From assembly GCA_947625975.1 (NCBI GenBank), contig CANQQL010000011.1, positions 1 to 36,942 on the forward strand: DNA of 36,942 nt, in the 5' to 3' direction. Every line of letters begins with the position of its first letter. The first letter of the stretch is position 1. The position numbers and the translations under genes were made by a program. Positions 18,434 through 29,123 of the stretch are shown piece by piece. The stretch comes from an uncultured Bacilli bacterium. Lineage in GTDB: Bacteria > Bacillota_I > Bacilli_A > RFN20 > CAG-826. Below the pieces are notes generated by a model. That model had not been told where the DNA came from, made no database searches, and saw nothing but the letters and a program-made list of their open reading frames with translations.

Positions 18434-18817
18434 CTATCTCTCTTTAACCACGACTGTAACGTGGGCTGTTCTTTTTACTAAGCCTGATGCCGAACCTTTC
18501 GCACGAGGCAAATATCTTTTCATGCGTGGTCCTTCATTAGCAAATATTTCAGCAATATATAATTTATCTTCATCCATTTCGTGGTTGTTAACAGCATTGG
18601 CCGCTGCAGACTTGATTAATTTCTCAACCATCGGTGTAGCTGATCTGTTAACATTTGCTAAGATACCTAGTGCAACCTTGACATCTTTACCACGAACTAA
18701 ATCGATAACTAAACGACATTTTCTAGGAGTAATTCTCACTGATGTAACTGTGGCTTTAGCTACTTTTTCATTAGTGACCTTAGCTTCTGTTACTTTATTT
18801 TCTTTTTCTTTCTTCAT
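18434..18817 (-). CDS. rplV: 50S ribosomal protein L22
   Basis: Tunnel-lining large-subunit protein. The L22 core begins near residue 22 (TVTSVRITPRKCRLVIDLVR) and ends LPRAKGSASGLVKRTAHVTV. The 127-aa length is about 15 more than the usual 110-113 because of a lysine/valine-rich N-terminal stretch. It lies between rpsS and rpsC. Confidence 0.97.
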   Translation of the reverse strand: MKKEKENKVTEAKVTNEKVAKATVTSVRITPRKCRLVIDLVRGKDVKVALGILANVNRSATPMVEKLIKSAAANAVNNHEMDEDKLYIAEIFANEGPRMKRYLPRAKGSASGLVKRTAHVTVVVKER

Positions 18818-18830
18818 GTTTCTCTACTCC

Positions 18831-19124
18831 TTACTTTCCAGCATTAGCAGCTTTATCTTCTGCTGTATGACCTGTATGACCTTTGTAAGTACGTGTTGGT
18901 GCAAATTCACCTAATTTATGACCGACCATATCCTCAGTTACATAAACTGTAATATGTTCATGACCATTATAAACAGCAAAGGTATGCTCAACGAATTCTG
19001 GATAAATCACTGATCTTCTTGACCATGTTTTAATGATTTCTTTCTTGTTTGCAGCATTAAGTGCTTCAACTTTTTTCATTAAGTGTTCATCACAAAATGC
19101 GCCTTTTTTCAAACTACGAGCCAT
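18831..19124 (-). CDS. rpsS: 30S ribosomal protein S19
   Basis: Head protein of the small subunit, partner of S13. Conserved [41 protein letters not shown] and [16 protein letters not shown] are present. It is 97 aa. Confidence 0.98.
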   Translation of the reverse strand: MARSLKKGAFCDEHLMKKVEALNAANKKEIIKTWSRRSVIYPEFVEHTFAVYNGHEHITVYVTEDMVGHKLGEFAPTRTYKGHTGHTAEDKAANAGK

Positions 19125-19146
19125 GTTTCATTTCCTCCTTTGCCAA

Positions 19147-19977
19147 TTAATGGTCTCTTCTTCTAATAATTAGTTTATTAGAAGCTTTCTTTGTATTTCT
19201 TGTCTTAACACCAAGTGCTCTCTTGCCCCAAGGTGTACGTGGAGCATCACGGCCAACAGGTGTTTTTCCCTCTCCACCGCCATGGGGGTGATCACATGGA
19301 TTCATGACCGAACCACGAACGGTTGGGCGAACGCCATACCAGCGATTTTTACCAGCCTTACCAAAGTTTACTAAGTTCCAGTCTTCATTGCCAACTTCGC
19401 CGACTGTTGCACGACAAGTGGATAAAACTTTACGAACTTCGCCACTAGCAAGACGAACAATAACATATTTTCCTTCATTACCAAGAACTTGAGCACTTGT
19501 ACCCGCTGCACGGCATAATTGACCGCCTTTACCAGGGTATAACTCAATGCTATGAATCAAAGTACCTTCAGGAATATTACCAATTTGCATAGCGTTACCG
19601 ACTTTAATATCGACAGCGTCACCTGATACAACTTTATCTCCAACTTTTATACCTTTAGGCGCAAGAATATAAGCTTTTGCTCCATCAGCATAGTTGATTA
19701 AACAAATATTTGCATTTCTGTTTGGATCATATTCAATTGTAGCAACAGTTGCTACGACTCCATCTTTTACTCTCTTGAAGTCAACAAGACGATAACGACG
19801 TTTATTACCTCCACCAATATGGCGAGTAGTTATGCGACCATTATTGTTACGACCACCGGTCTTTTTAATGCTAACTAATAAACTTTTTTCAGGAGTACTT
19901 GTTGTAATTTCTTCAAATGTCGAGTTTGTCATTTGACGACGACTAGGTGTCGTCGGTTTGTATGTTCTAATTGACAT
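19147..19977 (-). CDS. rplB: 50S ribosomal protein L2
   Basis: Core large-subunit protein needed for subunit association and peptidyl transferase activity. It begins [20 protein letters not shown] and contains [20 protein letters not shown] and the signature [18 protein letters not shown] with the essential histidine. At 276 aa it is the canonical length. The start has AGGAG about 8 nt upstream. Confidence 0.98.
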   Translation of the reverse strand: MSIRTYKPTTPSRRQMTNSTFEEITTSTPEKSLLVSIKKTGGRNNNGRITTRHIGGGNKRRYRLVDFKRVKDGVVATVATIEYDPNRNANICLINYADGAKAYILAPKGIKVGDKVVSGDAVDIKVGNAMQIGNIPEGTLIHSIELYPGKGGQLCRAAGTSAQVLGNEGKYVIVRLASGEVRKVLSTCRATVGEVGNEDWNLVNFGKAGKNRWYGVRPTVRGSVMNPCDHPHGGGEGKTPVGRDAPRTPWGKRALGVKTRNTKKASNKLIIRRRDH

Positions 19978-20026
19978 AATTTCTTTCTCCTATATTTGAT
20001 TTTTTTATTATCCTATATATTAAGGA

Positions 20027-20368
20027 TTATTCTTTAAATAAGTCTAAGGCTTCGCCCTCAGCAAGTGTTACCACTGCTTTCTTAAATCCCGAAATTGTTC
20101 CAGGATAACGTGTTCCTCTTTTTGCTGCCTTAGCGTGAACATTAAGAATGTTGACTTCTTTAACTTTAACCTGAAATACAGATTCAAAAGCTAATTTGAT
20201 TTCAGTACGTGTTGCATTTTTTAAAACCTCGACAACAATTTTATTTTGATTTTGGGCCATTGCCATGGTCTTTTCGGTTATAACCGGACGAACAATGACA
20301 TCGAATTGTTTAATTGTTGGTTTTGCGAAGCGCTTTTCTGTTGCAACTTCTTTTTTCTTTCTAGGCAT
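20027..20368 (-). CDS. rplW: 50S ribosomal protein L23
   Basis: Exit-tunnel protein that docks trigger factor and SRP. The core DVIVRPVITEKTMAMA starts near residue 24, preceded by a basic extension (PRKKKEVATEKRFAKP), which makes it 113 aa against the usual 95-100. Its ATG overlaps the rplD stop (TAATG). A 49-nt gap follows before rplB. Confidence 0.97.
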   Translation of the reverse strand: MPRKKKEVATEKRFAKPTIKQFDVIVRPVITEKTMAMAQNQNKIVVEVLKNATRTEIKLAFESVFQVKVKEVNILNVHAKAAKRGTRYPGTISGFKKAVVTLAEGEALDLFKE

Positions 20369-21012
20369 TAATCAAGCGCCTCCTCTACTAATTTGATAGC
20401 TGCTTTTGTTGTGACAACAGTATCAACATTTAATAAATCATATACACACACATTGGTAGTTGGGACTATCATTGTGCCTTCAACATTTCTTGCAGCCATA
20501 ATTACATTTTCATTTGTATCTTCTAAAACAATAAGAACTTTTTTGCCAACTTTAAGAGCTTTTAATACTGCAACCATAGTTTTAGTTTTAGGCTCTGCTA
20601 ATTCCAGATTATCAACGACAACAATCGCCTTGTCTTTTGCTTTAAGGGATAAAGCACTACGCATTGCCAAATTATGAGCAGCCTTATTCATAGAAAGGCT
20701 ATAGTTTTGTCTGCCATCTGGTCCAAAAACAGTTCCACCGCCAACCCAAATTGGAGAACGATTTGATCCTGAGCGAGCACGTCCAGTGCCTTTTTGTTTC
20801 CATGGCTTTTTACCTCCACCACTAACTTCAGAACGAACTTTGGTTTTGGCTGTGGCTTGGCGTTTGTTAGCTTGATAGACTTGAACAGCTTCAAACATAA
20901 CTTCTTTATTAGGTTCAATATTGAAAACATTACCATTAACAGTTATTGAACCGGCTTCTTCACCGGTCATTGTAACTACCGGAAGTTTTATATTTTTTAC
21001 TTTCTCTGCCAT
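20368..21012 (-). CDS. rplD: 50S ribosomal protein L4
   Basis: Early assembly protein; its extended loop lines the exit tunnel. In E. coli it also represses the S10 operon through the leader RNA. The loop GGGKKPWKQKGTGRARSGSN is intact, as are WVGGGTVFGPDGR and LNLMDVLRY-like VCVYDLLNVDTVV. It is 214 aa and coupled to rplW. Confidence 0.97.
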   Translation of the reverse strand: MAEKVKNIKLPVVTMTGEEAGSITVNGNVFNIEPNKEVMFEAVQVYQANKRQATAKTKVRSEVSGGGKKPWKQKGTGRARSGSNRSPIWVGGGTVFGPDGRQNYSLSMNKAAHNLAMRSALSLKAKDKAIVVVDNLELAEPKTKTMVAVLKALKVGKKVLIVLEDTNENVIMAARNVEGTMIVPTTNVCVYDLLNVDTVVTTKAAIKLVEEALD

Positions 21013-21026
21013 AGTAATAAACCTCG

Positions 21027-21713
21027 CTATTCTGCTACAGCTTCAGTGTTGTTTACTAAGTCCTTAACAACTTTAGCGCCTTTTTGGGCTTTAACAGCAC
21101 TTCTTACTGTAACGATTGATTTTGTAGGTCCCGGGATAGCTCCTTTAACTAACAAAGCATTTTTTGTTGGGTCAACAGCAACAATTGTCAAATTGAGAAT
21201 TGTAGCATTTTTTCCACCATGGTGACCAGGCATCTTCTTACCTGGATGTACTCTGTTATTTGTTCTACCGACAGTAGCGTAAGAACCAGCACCTCTATGA
21301 TATCCGGAACCATGTCCCTTTGGTCCAATAATGTAATGGAAACGCTTAATTGCACCAGAGAAACCTTTTCCTTTGCTGACGCCTGTAATGTCGACTACTT
21401 CACCAGCCGTGAAGATATCTACGGTAATTGCATCGCCAACATTGTATTTAGTCATTTCATCACCTTTGAGTTCTCTTAACTCATACTTAGGTGTTGTGTT
21501 GGCTTTTGCAAAAATTCCCTTTTCAGCTTTATTGCAGCGATTTTCTTTCTTTTCTTCATAGCCAACTTGAATTGCATCATAACCATCATGTTCGACAGTT
21601 TTCTTTTGTGTTACAACATTTGGTAAGACTTCGATAACGGTAACAGGGTACATTGTGCCATCAGTAGCAAAAACTTGTGTCATGCCCATCTTACGTCCGA
21701 CTATTTGTTTCAT
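21027..21713 (-). CDS. rplC: 50S ribosomal protein L3
   Basis: Assembly-initiating protein near the peptidyl transferase centre. It begins MKQIVGRKMGMTQVFATDG and has GVSKGKGFSGAIKRFHY with GPKGHGSGYHRGAGS, the family signature. The 228-aa length is slightly longer than the usual 209, at both the internal loops and the C-terminus. GGAGG precedes the start. Confidence 0.98.
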   Translation of the reverse strand: MKQIVGRKMGMTQVFATDGTMYPVTVIEVLPNVVTQKKTVEHDGYDAIQVGYEEKKENRCNKAEKGIFAKANTTPKYELRELKGDEMTKYNVGDAITVDIFTAGEVVDITGVSKGKGFSGAIKRFHYIIGPKGHGSGYHRGAGSYATVGRTNNRVHPGKKMPGHHGGKNATILNLTIVAVDPTKNALLVKGAIPGPTKSIVTVRSAVKAQKGAKVVKDLVNNTEAVAE

Positions 21714-21731
21714 AATCTTGTCCTACCTCCT

Positions 21732-22043
21732 TTATAACTTGATATCGATGTTAACCCCGCTTGGTAAAGAAAGCCTACGCAATGCATCAACTGTTTCCTT
21801 AGTTGGGTTTACGATATCAATTAGTCTTTTGTGTGTTCTAATTTCAAATTGTTCACGAGCATCTTTATCTTTGTGAACAGCTCTCAAGATTGTATAAACT
21901 TGTTTTTCCGTTGGAAGTGGAATAGGACCTACAACCTTAGCCCCGGATTTAGTTGCCGCTTCAATAATCTTTTCAACAGATACATCAACCAATTTGTGAT
22001 CATATGCTTGTAAGCGGACTCTAATCTTTTTGCTTTTAGCCAT
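21732..22043 (-). CDS. rpsJ: 30S ribosomal protein S10
   Basis: First gene of the superoperon. S10 is also NusE, an antitermination factor. It starts [20 protein letters not shown] and has [22 protein letters not shown]. It is 103 aa, the canonical length. AGGAGG lies about 8 nt upstream, after a structured leader. Confidence 0.98.
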   Translation of the reverse strand: MAKSKKIRVRLQAYDHKLVDVSVEKIIEAATKSGAKVVGPIPLPTEKQVYTILRAVHKDKDAREQFEIRTHKRLIDIVNPTKETVDALRRLSLPSGVNIDIKL

Positions 22044-22170
22044 GAATAATTTCCTCCTTTGTCTAAATCAGGCTTAGACGTTGCTCCATGTGAATTCCCT
22101 AATACGCACTATTCATGACAACAGCTCAAGGCGTATCAGCAACCTCACATATCAATGCAAGCATCAAACA
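22044..22170 (-). promoter_or_regulatory. Structured 5' leader of the S10 superoperon
   Basis: The minus-strand leader between the promoter and rpsJ contains two nested complementary pairs: GTTGCT (22138-22143) with AGCAAC (22080-22085), and ATACGC (22131-22136) with GCGTAT (22102-22107). This gives a long two-helix hairpin with an internal loop. In E. coli L4 binds an S10 leader to control transcription and translation; a similar autogenous role here is inference. Confidence 0.55.
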
Positions 22171-22175
22171 TTGAA

Positions 22176-22204
22176 AGTCTACTATACTTGTTGCTTATAG
22201 TCAA
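22176..22204 (-). promoter_or_regulatory. Promoter of the ribosomal superoperon
   Basis: The minus strand reads TTGACT (22199-22204), 17 bp, then TAGACT (22176-22181). The -35 and spacing are good and the -10 matches 4 of 6 positions. A TATAGT a few bases upstream is an alternative -10 but with too short a spacer. Confidence 0.5.
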
Positions 22205-22291
22205 GCATTATTTAAAATTTTATAATTTATTTATAAATATAAACAGTCAAAACAAACTCAAAAAAATCTCTTAAACTATTTCTTAAAATTA

Positions 22292-22327
22292 CAAAAAAAG
22301 CCAGAGAGTTATTACACTTCACTAGCT
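22292..22327 (-). terminator. Probable terminator after queH
   Basis: An imperfect hairpin on the minus strand: AGCTAG pairs with CTGGCT (one G-U), with an inner AGT/ACT, followed by seven T. It lies just after the queH stop and before the S10 promoter. Confidence 0.5.
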
Positions 22328-22338
22328 ATATTTTTAAA

Positions 22339-22992
22339 TTATTTTGCTAAAATTTTGCCACTTTTTTGTGCTTTTTCGTAAGTATATTTACACCCACAAT
22401 AAAGTTGATTGTAAAGATTATAATAAATGCGCATATCGTGCGCTTCATCAATACCTTTTTTCTTCTTGAAATCGGAATAAAAATATTTTGTGTAATTGTA
22501 TTTCTTAGCAATTTCTCGTCCAATTTCATTAATTTTTTGACTATTTTTTTGTCTTGAAATTGTCATCACAGTTGTGAAATAGTCAAATTTATGGTCATTC
22601 GCATATTTAAAGCCTTCATCCATGCGTTTTTTATAACAAACAAAACAACGCATCATGCCTTCATCTAAGTCCTTATATGGCTCCAAATCCTCATTGTATT
22701 TTTCGTTGTTATATTCGGTTTCAAGAACCGTAACTTTTACACCATAATCACGATAAAAATAGTTTAAAAATTTATACATTTCCTCTTTGCGACGCAAATA
22801 TTCTTCTTTAGGATAAATATTTGAGTTGTTATAAAATACCGTCACATCAAAATATTGAGTTAAAAATTTAATGGGAAAAGTCAAACAAGGTCCACAGCAT
22901 GCATGCAAAAGTAATGTTGGTTTTTTACCTTCTGCTTTTATTTTGTTGATTTCTTTAATCGATTCTAGATAATAGTTAATTTTCGTTTCCAT
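22339..22992 (-). CDS. queH: Epoxyqueuosine reductase QueH
   Basis: Non-cobalamin epoxyqueuosine reductase (QueH, formerly DUF208) that performs the last step of queuosine synthesis in tRNA, reducing the epoxide. The family cysteines are visible: HACCGPC near residues 30-36, RCFVC (C116, C119) and YCGC near the C-terminus; these bind iron-sulfur/iron. [15 protein letters not shown] is also characteristic. The start METKINYY (22992) overlaps the end of queA by 17 nt and fits the usual QueH N-terminus. The track start at 23013 would add seven residues; the choice is not decided by a clear ribosome binding site. It is 217 aa. Confidence 0.92.
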   Translation of the reverse strand: METKINYYLESIKEINKIKAEGKKPTLLLHACCGPCLTFPIKFLTQYFDVTVFYNNSNIYPKEEYLRRKEEMYKFLNYFYRDYGVKVTVLETEYNNEKYNEDLEPYKDLDEGMMRCFVCYKKRMDEGFKYANDHKFDYFTTVMTISRQKNSQKINEIGREIAKKYNYTKYFYSDFKKKKGIDEAHDMRIYYNLYNQLYCGCKYTYEKAQKSGKILAK

Positions 22993-24012
22993 AAATAAAC
23001 ATTGCATCTCCAAAAGAAAAAAAGCGATATTTTTCTTTTATTGCTTGCTGATAGCATTCTAATATGAATTCTCTCCCCGCCAAAGCCGAAACTAACATTA
23101 ACAGGGTAGATTTTGGTAAATGAAAATTTGTAATTAATCCATCTATAGCCAAATATTTATAACCGGGATATATGTAAATAGAAGTATTACCCGAACAAGC
23201 TTTGAACTCACCATATTTCTGCATAACTGTTTCTAATACTCTTGTGGAGGTTGTTCCAATAGAAATAATACGGCGATGCTCTTTTTTGGCTTTATTTAAA
23301 ATCTTTGCTGTTTCTTCACTCATTACATAATATTCCGAATGCATATGATGTTGTAAGACATCGTTAACTTTAACAGGTCTAAAAGTTCCTAAGCCAATAT
23401 GCAAAGTAACATCAACCACAATAACCCCTTTAGTTTGCAATTTTTCAAATAGTTCCTCAGTAAAATGAAAACCTGCTGTCGGCGCAGCCGCACTTCCTTC
23501 AACTTTGGCATAAACTGTTTGGTATCTGGAGTTATCTTCGCATTGTTTTTGAATATATGGTGGAAGCGGCATTTTTCCTAATTTATCCAAAACTTCCAAA
23601 AATACGCCCTCATAATGCATTTTAAAATGGCGAATTCCTTCATCACCTATTTTAATACACTCTGCTTTTAATTCCCCGTTCCCAAACTTAACAATAGTGC
23701 CAATTTTTACAGTTTTAGCATTCCCTACCAAACATTCCCAAGTATCATTCTCCATTTGCTTTAAAAGCAATAATTCCACATGAGCATGGGTTTCCTCTTT
23801 TTCTCCTAATAATCTCGCCGGTATAACTTTGGTATTATTGCGCACTAAAACATCGCCCTTATGCAAATAATCCACAATATCAAAAAAGTGTTTATGTTCA
23901 AAAGTTTTCGTGTCCTTATTAATTGCCATTAAACGTGATTGATCACGTACTTTTGCAGGAGATTGAGCAATTAGCTCTTCTGGCAAATAAAAATCAAATA
24001 AATCTATATCCA

Positions 24013-24013
<1 letters not shown>
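22976..24013 (-). CDS. queA: S-adenosylmethionine:tRNA ribosyltransferase-isomerase QueA
   Basis: Transfers and isomerises the ribose of SAM onto preQ1-modified tRNA to give epoxyqueuosine. The 345-aa sequence has the family start [27 protein letters not shown], plus [17 protein letters not shown] and THLGLGTF-like [11 protein letters not shown]. It is preceded by GAGGGG, and its ATG overlaps the tgt stop (TAATG). It is the middle gene of tgt-queA-queH. Confidence 0.97.
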
Positions 24014-25413
<1,400 letters not shown>

Positions 25414-25417
<4 letters not shown>

Positions 25418-26028
25418 ATCGCTCTCTTAATAATTTGAACCAGTTTTTCAACTTGTTTTTCATCTAACCCATTGTTTTGATTATTGTTAAAAATAAAATC
25501 ACAATCATACTTACTTGGTTCAATGAATTCATAATGGCTAGGTTTAACAGTTGTTAGGTATTGTCTAATGACTGATTCTGGTGTACGCCCTCGTTCTTTT
25601 ATATCACGAAGCAAACGACGCGATAATCTTAAATCTGCATCAGCATCGACAAATATCGATAAATTAATTTCATCTAAAAGTTCTTTCACCTGAAGAACCA
25701 AAATTCCTTCGATTATTATAATTTTTCGCGGTAATATCTTAACAAATTCTTTTGTTCTTGTATGCGTAGTAAAATCGAATGTTGGTCTTTCAATTTCTTC
25801 TCCGGATTTTAAAGCTTTTATTTGCTGTGCAAAGAGTTTGCTATCATAGGAAGAGGGAATATCATAATTAACTTTGGTCCGTTCTTCCATAGAAATATTA
25901 CTACAATCCTTACAGTAATTATCATATGTTATCTGCACCAAATCATCTTGAAAAATTTCTTTCAATCGATTGGATAAAGTTGTTTTTCCCGCTCCTGAAC
26001 CTCCGCTAATAGCAATTAAAAAATTCAT
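25414..26028 (-). CDS. udk: Uridine kinase family protein
   Basis: Nucleoside kinase that phosphorylates uridine/cytidine to UMP/CMP using ATP or GTP. The P-loop ISGGSGAGKTTL is at residues 7-18. YDNYCKD and NYDIPSSYD correspond to the substrate-binding region, FDFTTHTR to the nucleoside loop, and the LID arginines are in RRLLRDIKERGR. It is 204 aa, as usual. It is preceded by GGGAG and starts 2 nt after add, so the two are co-transcribed. Phosphoribulokinase/Udk superfamily members with other substrates are the main alternative. Confidence 0.92.
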
Positions 26029-26030
26029 AT

Positions 26031-27008
26031 CTATCTCCCTACTTTTTTTAGCAATTCTTTTTTAGTTTCCTCATCGGCAAATGAGATTTCTATAGCATTT
26101 CTAAGTAATTTTCTTTTTTCGCCATCGGTTAAATGCAATTCTTTTTCTAATAATTGAAACTCCTTCTTTAATGTGGTTTGTGATACCACCATATTATCAG
26201 TATTTACCGTCACAAGTATACCTTTTTTAAGAAAAGTTTTGAGCGGGTATTCTTGCAAATTTTCTACGGCTTTTGTTTGTAAATTACTTGTTGGGCACAT
26301 TTCGATGCCAATTTTTTTATTTGCTAAGTATTCCATAAACCTCTCATCATCTATGGCACGAATACCATGTCCAATTCTTTTGGCTCCAAATTTAACTGCA
26401 AATCTTATTGAATCAATTGAATCAGATTCACCAGCATGTATGGTAAAAGGTATATTTAATTTTCTAGCAAATTCAAACTCTTTTTCAAACATTGATGTTT
26501 TAAATAAACCTTCAGCACCTGCTAAGTCAAGAGCACATACACCTTGTCCTAAAAATTTTTTTGCGACATTTATTGTCTCAAAATTTAAATTATGATTATC
26601 CTTTCCACGCATGCAACACAAAATAACTTGTGCTCTTATCGGATACTTTTTCATTGCTCTATTCATTCCAGCAAGAACTGCTTCTACTACTTCAAATTGT
26701 GTTAAACCTTTTTTTAAATGTAGTTGTGGTGCAAATCGCACTTCGGTATAAAAAATATTTTGCTTATTTAGACGTTTTAATAAATCATACATTACTTCGC
26801 TTAAACCATATTTCGTCTGCATTGCTAAACCCGGAAGTTCAAATCTTGTTAAATAATCATTTAAATTAGCGCAATCAATTGGACATTGTAAAAATTTTAA
26901 TAATTCTTGTTCGTTATAAGTAGGCAAAATAATGTTTTCTTTTTTAGCAATTTTTATCAAAGTATCAGGAAATACTGATCCATCTAAATGCAAATGTAAA
27001 TCAATCAT
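26031..27008 (-). CDS. add: Adenosine deaminase
   Basis: Zinc enzyme converting adenosine to inosine in purine salvage. The metal and catalytic residues are all present: DLHLHLDGS at the N-terminus, GAEG-like LAGAEG, HAGES (zinc His and catalytic Glu) near 190, GHGIRA and VNTDN. It is 325 aa, the ordinary length. The start is preceded by AGAGGTG. It is paired with udk, forming a nucleoside salvage operon. It is encoded head-to-head with the RADAR-like cassette, whose second protein has the same catalytic fold but is nearly three times longer and clearly distinct. Confidence 0.96.
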   Translation of the reverse strand: MIDLHLHLDGSVFPDTLIKIAKKENIILPTYNEQELLKFLQCPIDCANLNDYLTRFELPGLAMQTKYGLSEVMYDLLKRLNKQNIFYTEVRFAPQLHLKKGLTQFEVVEAVLAGMNRAMKKYPIRAQVILCCMRGKDNHNLNFETINVAKKFLGQGVCALDLAGAEGLFKTSMFEKEFEFARKLNIPFTIHAGESDSIDSIRFAVKFGAKRIGHGIRAIDDERFMEYLANKKIGIEMCPTSNLQTKAVENLQEYPLKTFLKKGILVTVNTDNMVVSQTTLKKEFQLLEKELHLTDGEKRKLLRNAIEISFADEETKKELLKKVGR

Positions 27009-27025
27009 ATTTTCACCTCTTTTTT

Positions 27026-27034
27026 ATTATATCA
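27026..27034 (-). promoter_or_regulatory. Extended -10 promoter of add-udk
   Basis: The minus strand reads TGATATAAT, leaving a leader of roughly ten bases before add. The -35 region is AT-rich without a clear match. Confidence 0.55.
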
Positions 27035-27101
27035 AATAAAAAATATATTTAAATGTCTCAATTTCAAAGTCGAAATACTCTAAATATTATAATAAAATAA
27101 A

Positions 27102-27145
27102 TTTAGTCTTACAATTCTGTATAGAGAATTTTGTGTATGACTAAA
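27102..27145. repeat. Imperfect palindrome between add and the RADAR-like genes
   Basis: Outer arms TTTAGTC / GACTAAA, middle arms TACA / TGTA and inner arms AATTCT / AGAATT are arranged in order around one centre with small mismatches. It lies between the two divergent promoters, about 60 bp upstream of the rdrA -35. It could be an operator, an RNA hairpin or an insertion scar. Confidence 0.5.
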
Positions 27146-27203
27146 TACATTTATACTGTCATTTTACGAGATTAGCAAAATGTAATTTTTTATAATTAAC
27201 TAT

Positions 27204-27231
27204 TTGAAAATATAAGAAGCTATGCTAATAT
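27204..27231 (+). promoter_or_regulatory. Candidate promoter of the RADAR-like operon
   Basis: TTGAAA (27204-27209), 16 bp, TAATAT (27226-27231), with TG one base before the -10 (TGCTAATAT). The start would be about 15 nt before the rdrA ATG, which follows a clear AGGGGG. Confidence 0.5.
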
Positions 27232-27251
27232 AAAAAATAGGGGGCATAATT

Positions 27252-29111
27252 ATGAGTAAATATTTTTTTCTTGATCCACATCCTTATGAAATTGATGAAA
27301 ATCCAGCATATAAAGATTTTTTTAGATGTATTTCAGAAATAAGCAATGATACATTTTATTATAACGAAAGCTGTGCAGTAAAAGATTCTATCTGCACCTC
27401 TAACATTGAGCATTCTAATATAATTACAGTGTTAGGAGGAAGAGGTTCTGGAAAGACTTCTTTTTTGCTTTCTGTTAAAGAACATATTAAAAAGAAAAAT
27501 GTAGAATATTATGTAATAAATGAGTTGATAGAACCAGGTGGAATTTTAGATTCTAATAATATTTTGAAATTAATATTATCTGCGGTTTTTAATGATTACA
27601 TAAATATAACCGAACAAAACAATAAAGATAAAAACCCAGAATTATTAGAACAATTTGTGAAAATAAACAAATATGTAACAAGACTTACTAAAAACAATAA
27701 TACATTTGATGATTCTGATGACCTTTTTGCTTTGAGACATATTTTTAAAATTAAGCAAGAATTTTATAAATTATTTTCTTTGTTCCTTAATGAAGTCAGT
27801 ATTAATAACACTACAAAAACAGTAATTATAATGATTGATGATATGGATTTAAATAGCAGTGATTGCTATGATATGTTAGAACAAATAAGAAAATACCTAT
27901 CTATACATAATGTAATAATAGTTTTATCTGGCAATAAGAGTGATTTTGAATATTCTGTTAAAAATGAATATGTTAAAAATTATAAAATCTTACTTGAAGG
28001 CAGAAATAATAATCTTTTTATAAATTATACCATTATAGAAGATATGACTAAGAACTACTTAGTTAAAGTGTTACCAGAAGTATACCGGATTGAACTTAAA
28101 ACTAATTTTCTTGATATAGTTGAAAAAGAATCGTTGAAAAAAATATTTAATTATATTTATATTGATTTTGATGGTTTTAAGTCTGTTTTTAAACTTGACA
28201 TCTTTACTAAAATTTTAGGTAATAACCTTAGGGAAAGAATACAATTTTTTTATAAATGTACTCGGGAGATTCTTGATATTAATTTAAGTGAAGAGGAAAA
28301 AAGAGCAAGGGTTATTGAGATTTTTTTAACTAAACTTGAAAATGAATGTGATTTAAATTTAAGTCAATTTACTAAAGTCGATTTAGAATTTTTTCAAAAA
28401 ACAGCTATTAATAGGCAAACTAATTTAATATCATTTGATTCTGTATATTTAGGAATTGTGTTTGCAAATTATGTTAATAATATCTCTATACCTATTAGGC
28501 AATTTTATAAAATTTTCGAAAAACCAGAATTCTCAATCTGCGACAAATCTTTTTTGCAAAACAAATTCACTACTATTAATTTGCCAGACACAATATATTT
28601 ATGGGATTTTTTAACTGATGATGAGCTAAAATACTATGCCTTTTTTGTATATCAATTTATGTATTATGTATACCTAGTAAATATTAGCGTTTTTAAAAGA
28701 AAAGATCGTGGCCTATTATATGAAATTTCCAAATTTAATTTTAAAAATAAAAGTATTATTAGTGTAGCTATAATTAACATAATTCAAAAAGTAGATAACA
28801 TGAAAGTGCTTGGAGTAGAATTAGATTTTTCAAAAATATCAAAGATTATAGATAAGCTTAAACGTGCTAAAAATACTTATTTTAAATTAAATGATGTTTT
28901 TAAAGACATTAAAAAAATTGATAATCTTGCAACTATAAATAAAATTAGAGAATTAATAACTTCAAGAACTAATGTAACAAAAAATAGATTTAATAAAATT
29001 CAAAGAACAAATTATGAAGAGCATACTAAAATGTCTAAAAGCAAAAAAGATGAATTTAACGCGGATTATAATCAAATAATTGATTGCCTTATTGACGAAT
29101 ATAATATATAA
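27252..29111 (+). CDS. rdrA: Putative RADAR defence ATPase RdrA (P-loop NTPase)
   Basis: A 619-aa P-loop ATPase of the AAA/STAND kind. Walker A is GGRGSGKTS at 62-70, Walker B VIIMIDDMD at 191-199 with two acidic residues (D196, D197), and a sensor-1-like VLSGN at 224-228. The C-terminal two thirds is helical with no recognised domain and no membrane helix. In described RADAR systems RdrA is the ring-forming ATPase that works with the deaminase RdrB. The assignment here rests on the ATPase fold plus the adjacent large adenosine-deaminase gene in one operon. It is shorter than the RdrA proteins I recall. AGGGGG 9 nt upstream supports the start. It is very rich in Lys, Asn and Ile. An unrelated STAND or KAP ATPase cannot be excluded. 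Confidence 0.72.
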   Translation: MSKYFFLDPHPYEIDENPAYKDFFRCISEISNDTFYYNESCAVKDSICTSNIEHSNIITVLGGRGSGKTSFLLSVKEHIKKKNVEYYVINELIEPGGILDSNNILKLILSAVFNDYINITEQNNKDKNPELLEQFVKINKYVTRLTKNNNTFDDSDDLFALRHIFKIKQEFYKLFSLFLNEVSINNTTKTVIIMIDDMDLNSSDCYDMLEQIRKYLSIHNVIIVLSGNKSDFEYSVKNEYVKNYKILLEGRNNNLFINYTIIEDMTKNYLVKVLPEVYRIELKTNFLDIVEKESLKKIFNYIYIDFDGFKSVFKLDIFTKILGNNLRERIQFFYKCTREILDINLSEEEKRARVIEIFLTKLENECDLNLSQFTKVDLEFFQKTAINRQTNLISFDSVYLGIVFANYVNNISIPIRQFYKIFEKPEFSICDKSFLQNKFTTINLPDTIYLWDFLTDDELKYYAFFVYQFMYYVYLVNISVFKRKDRGLLYEISKFNFKNKSIISVAIINIIQKVDNMKVLGVELDFSKISKIIDKLKRAKNTYFKLNDVFKDIKKIDNLATINKIRELITSRTNVTKNRFNKIQRTNYEEHTKMSKSKKDEFNADYNQIIDCLIDEYNI

Positions 29112-29123
29112 AAATTCATTAAT

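Noticed and set aside
18363-18914. 183-aa plus-strand ORF across rpsC/rplV/rpsS
   Set aside because: It spans three ribosomal protein genes in antisense; Ser/Thr/Phe-rich shadow of Lys/Arg-rich codons.
26173-26595. 140-aa plus-strand ORF inside add
   Set aside because: It is antisense to the conserved core of adenosine deaminase; a shadow frame.
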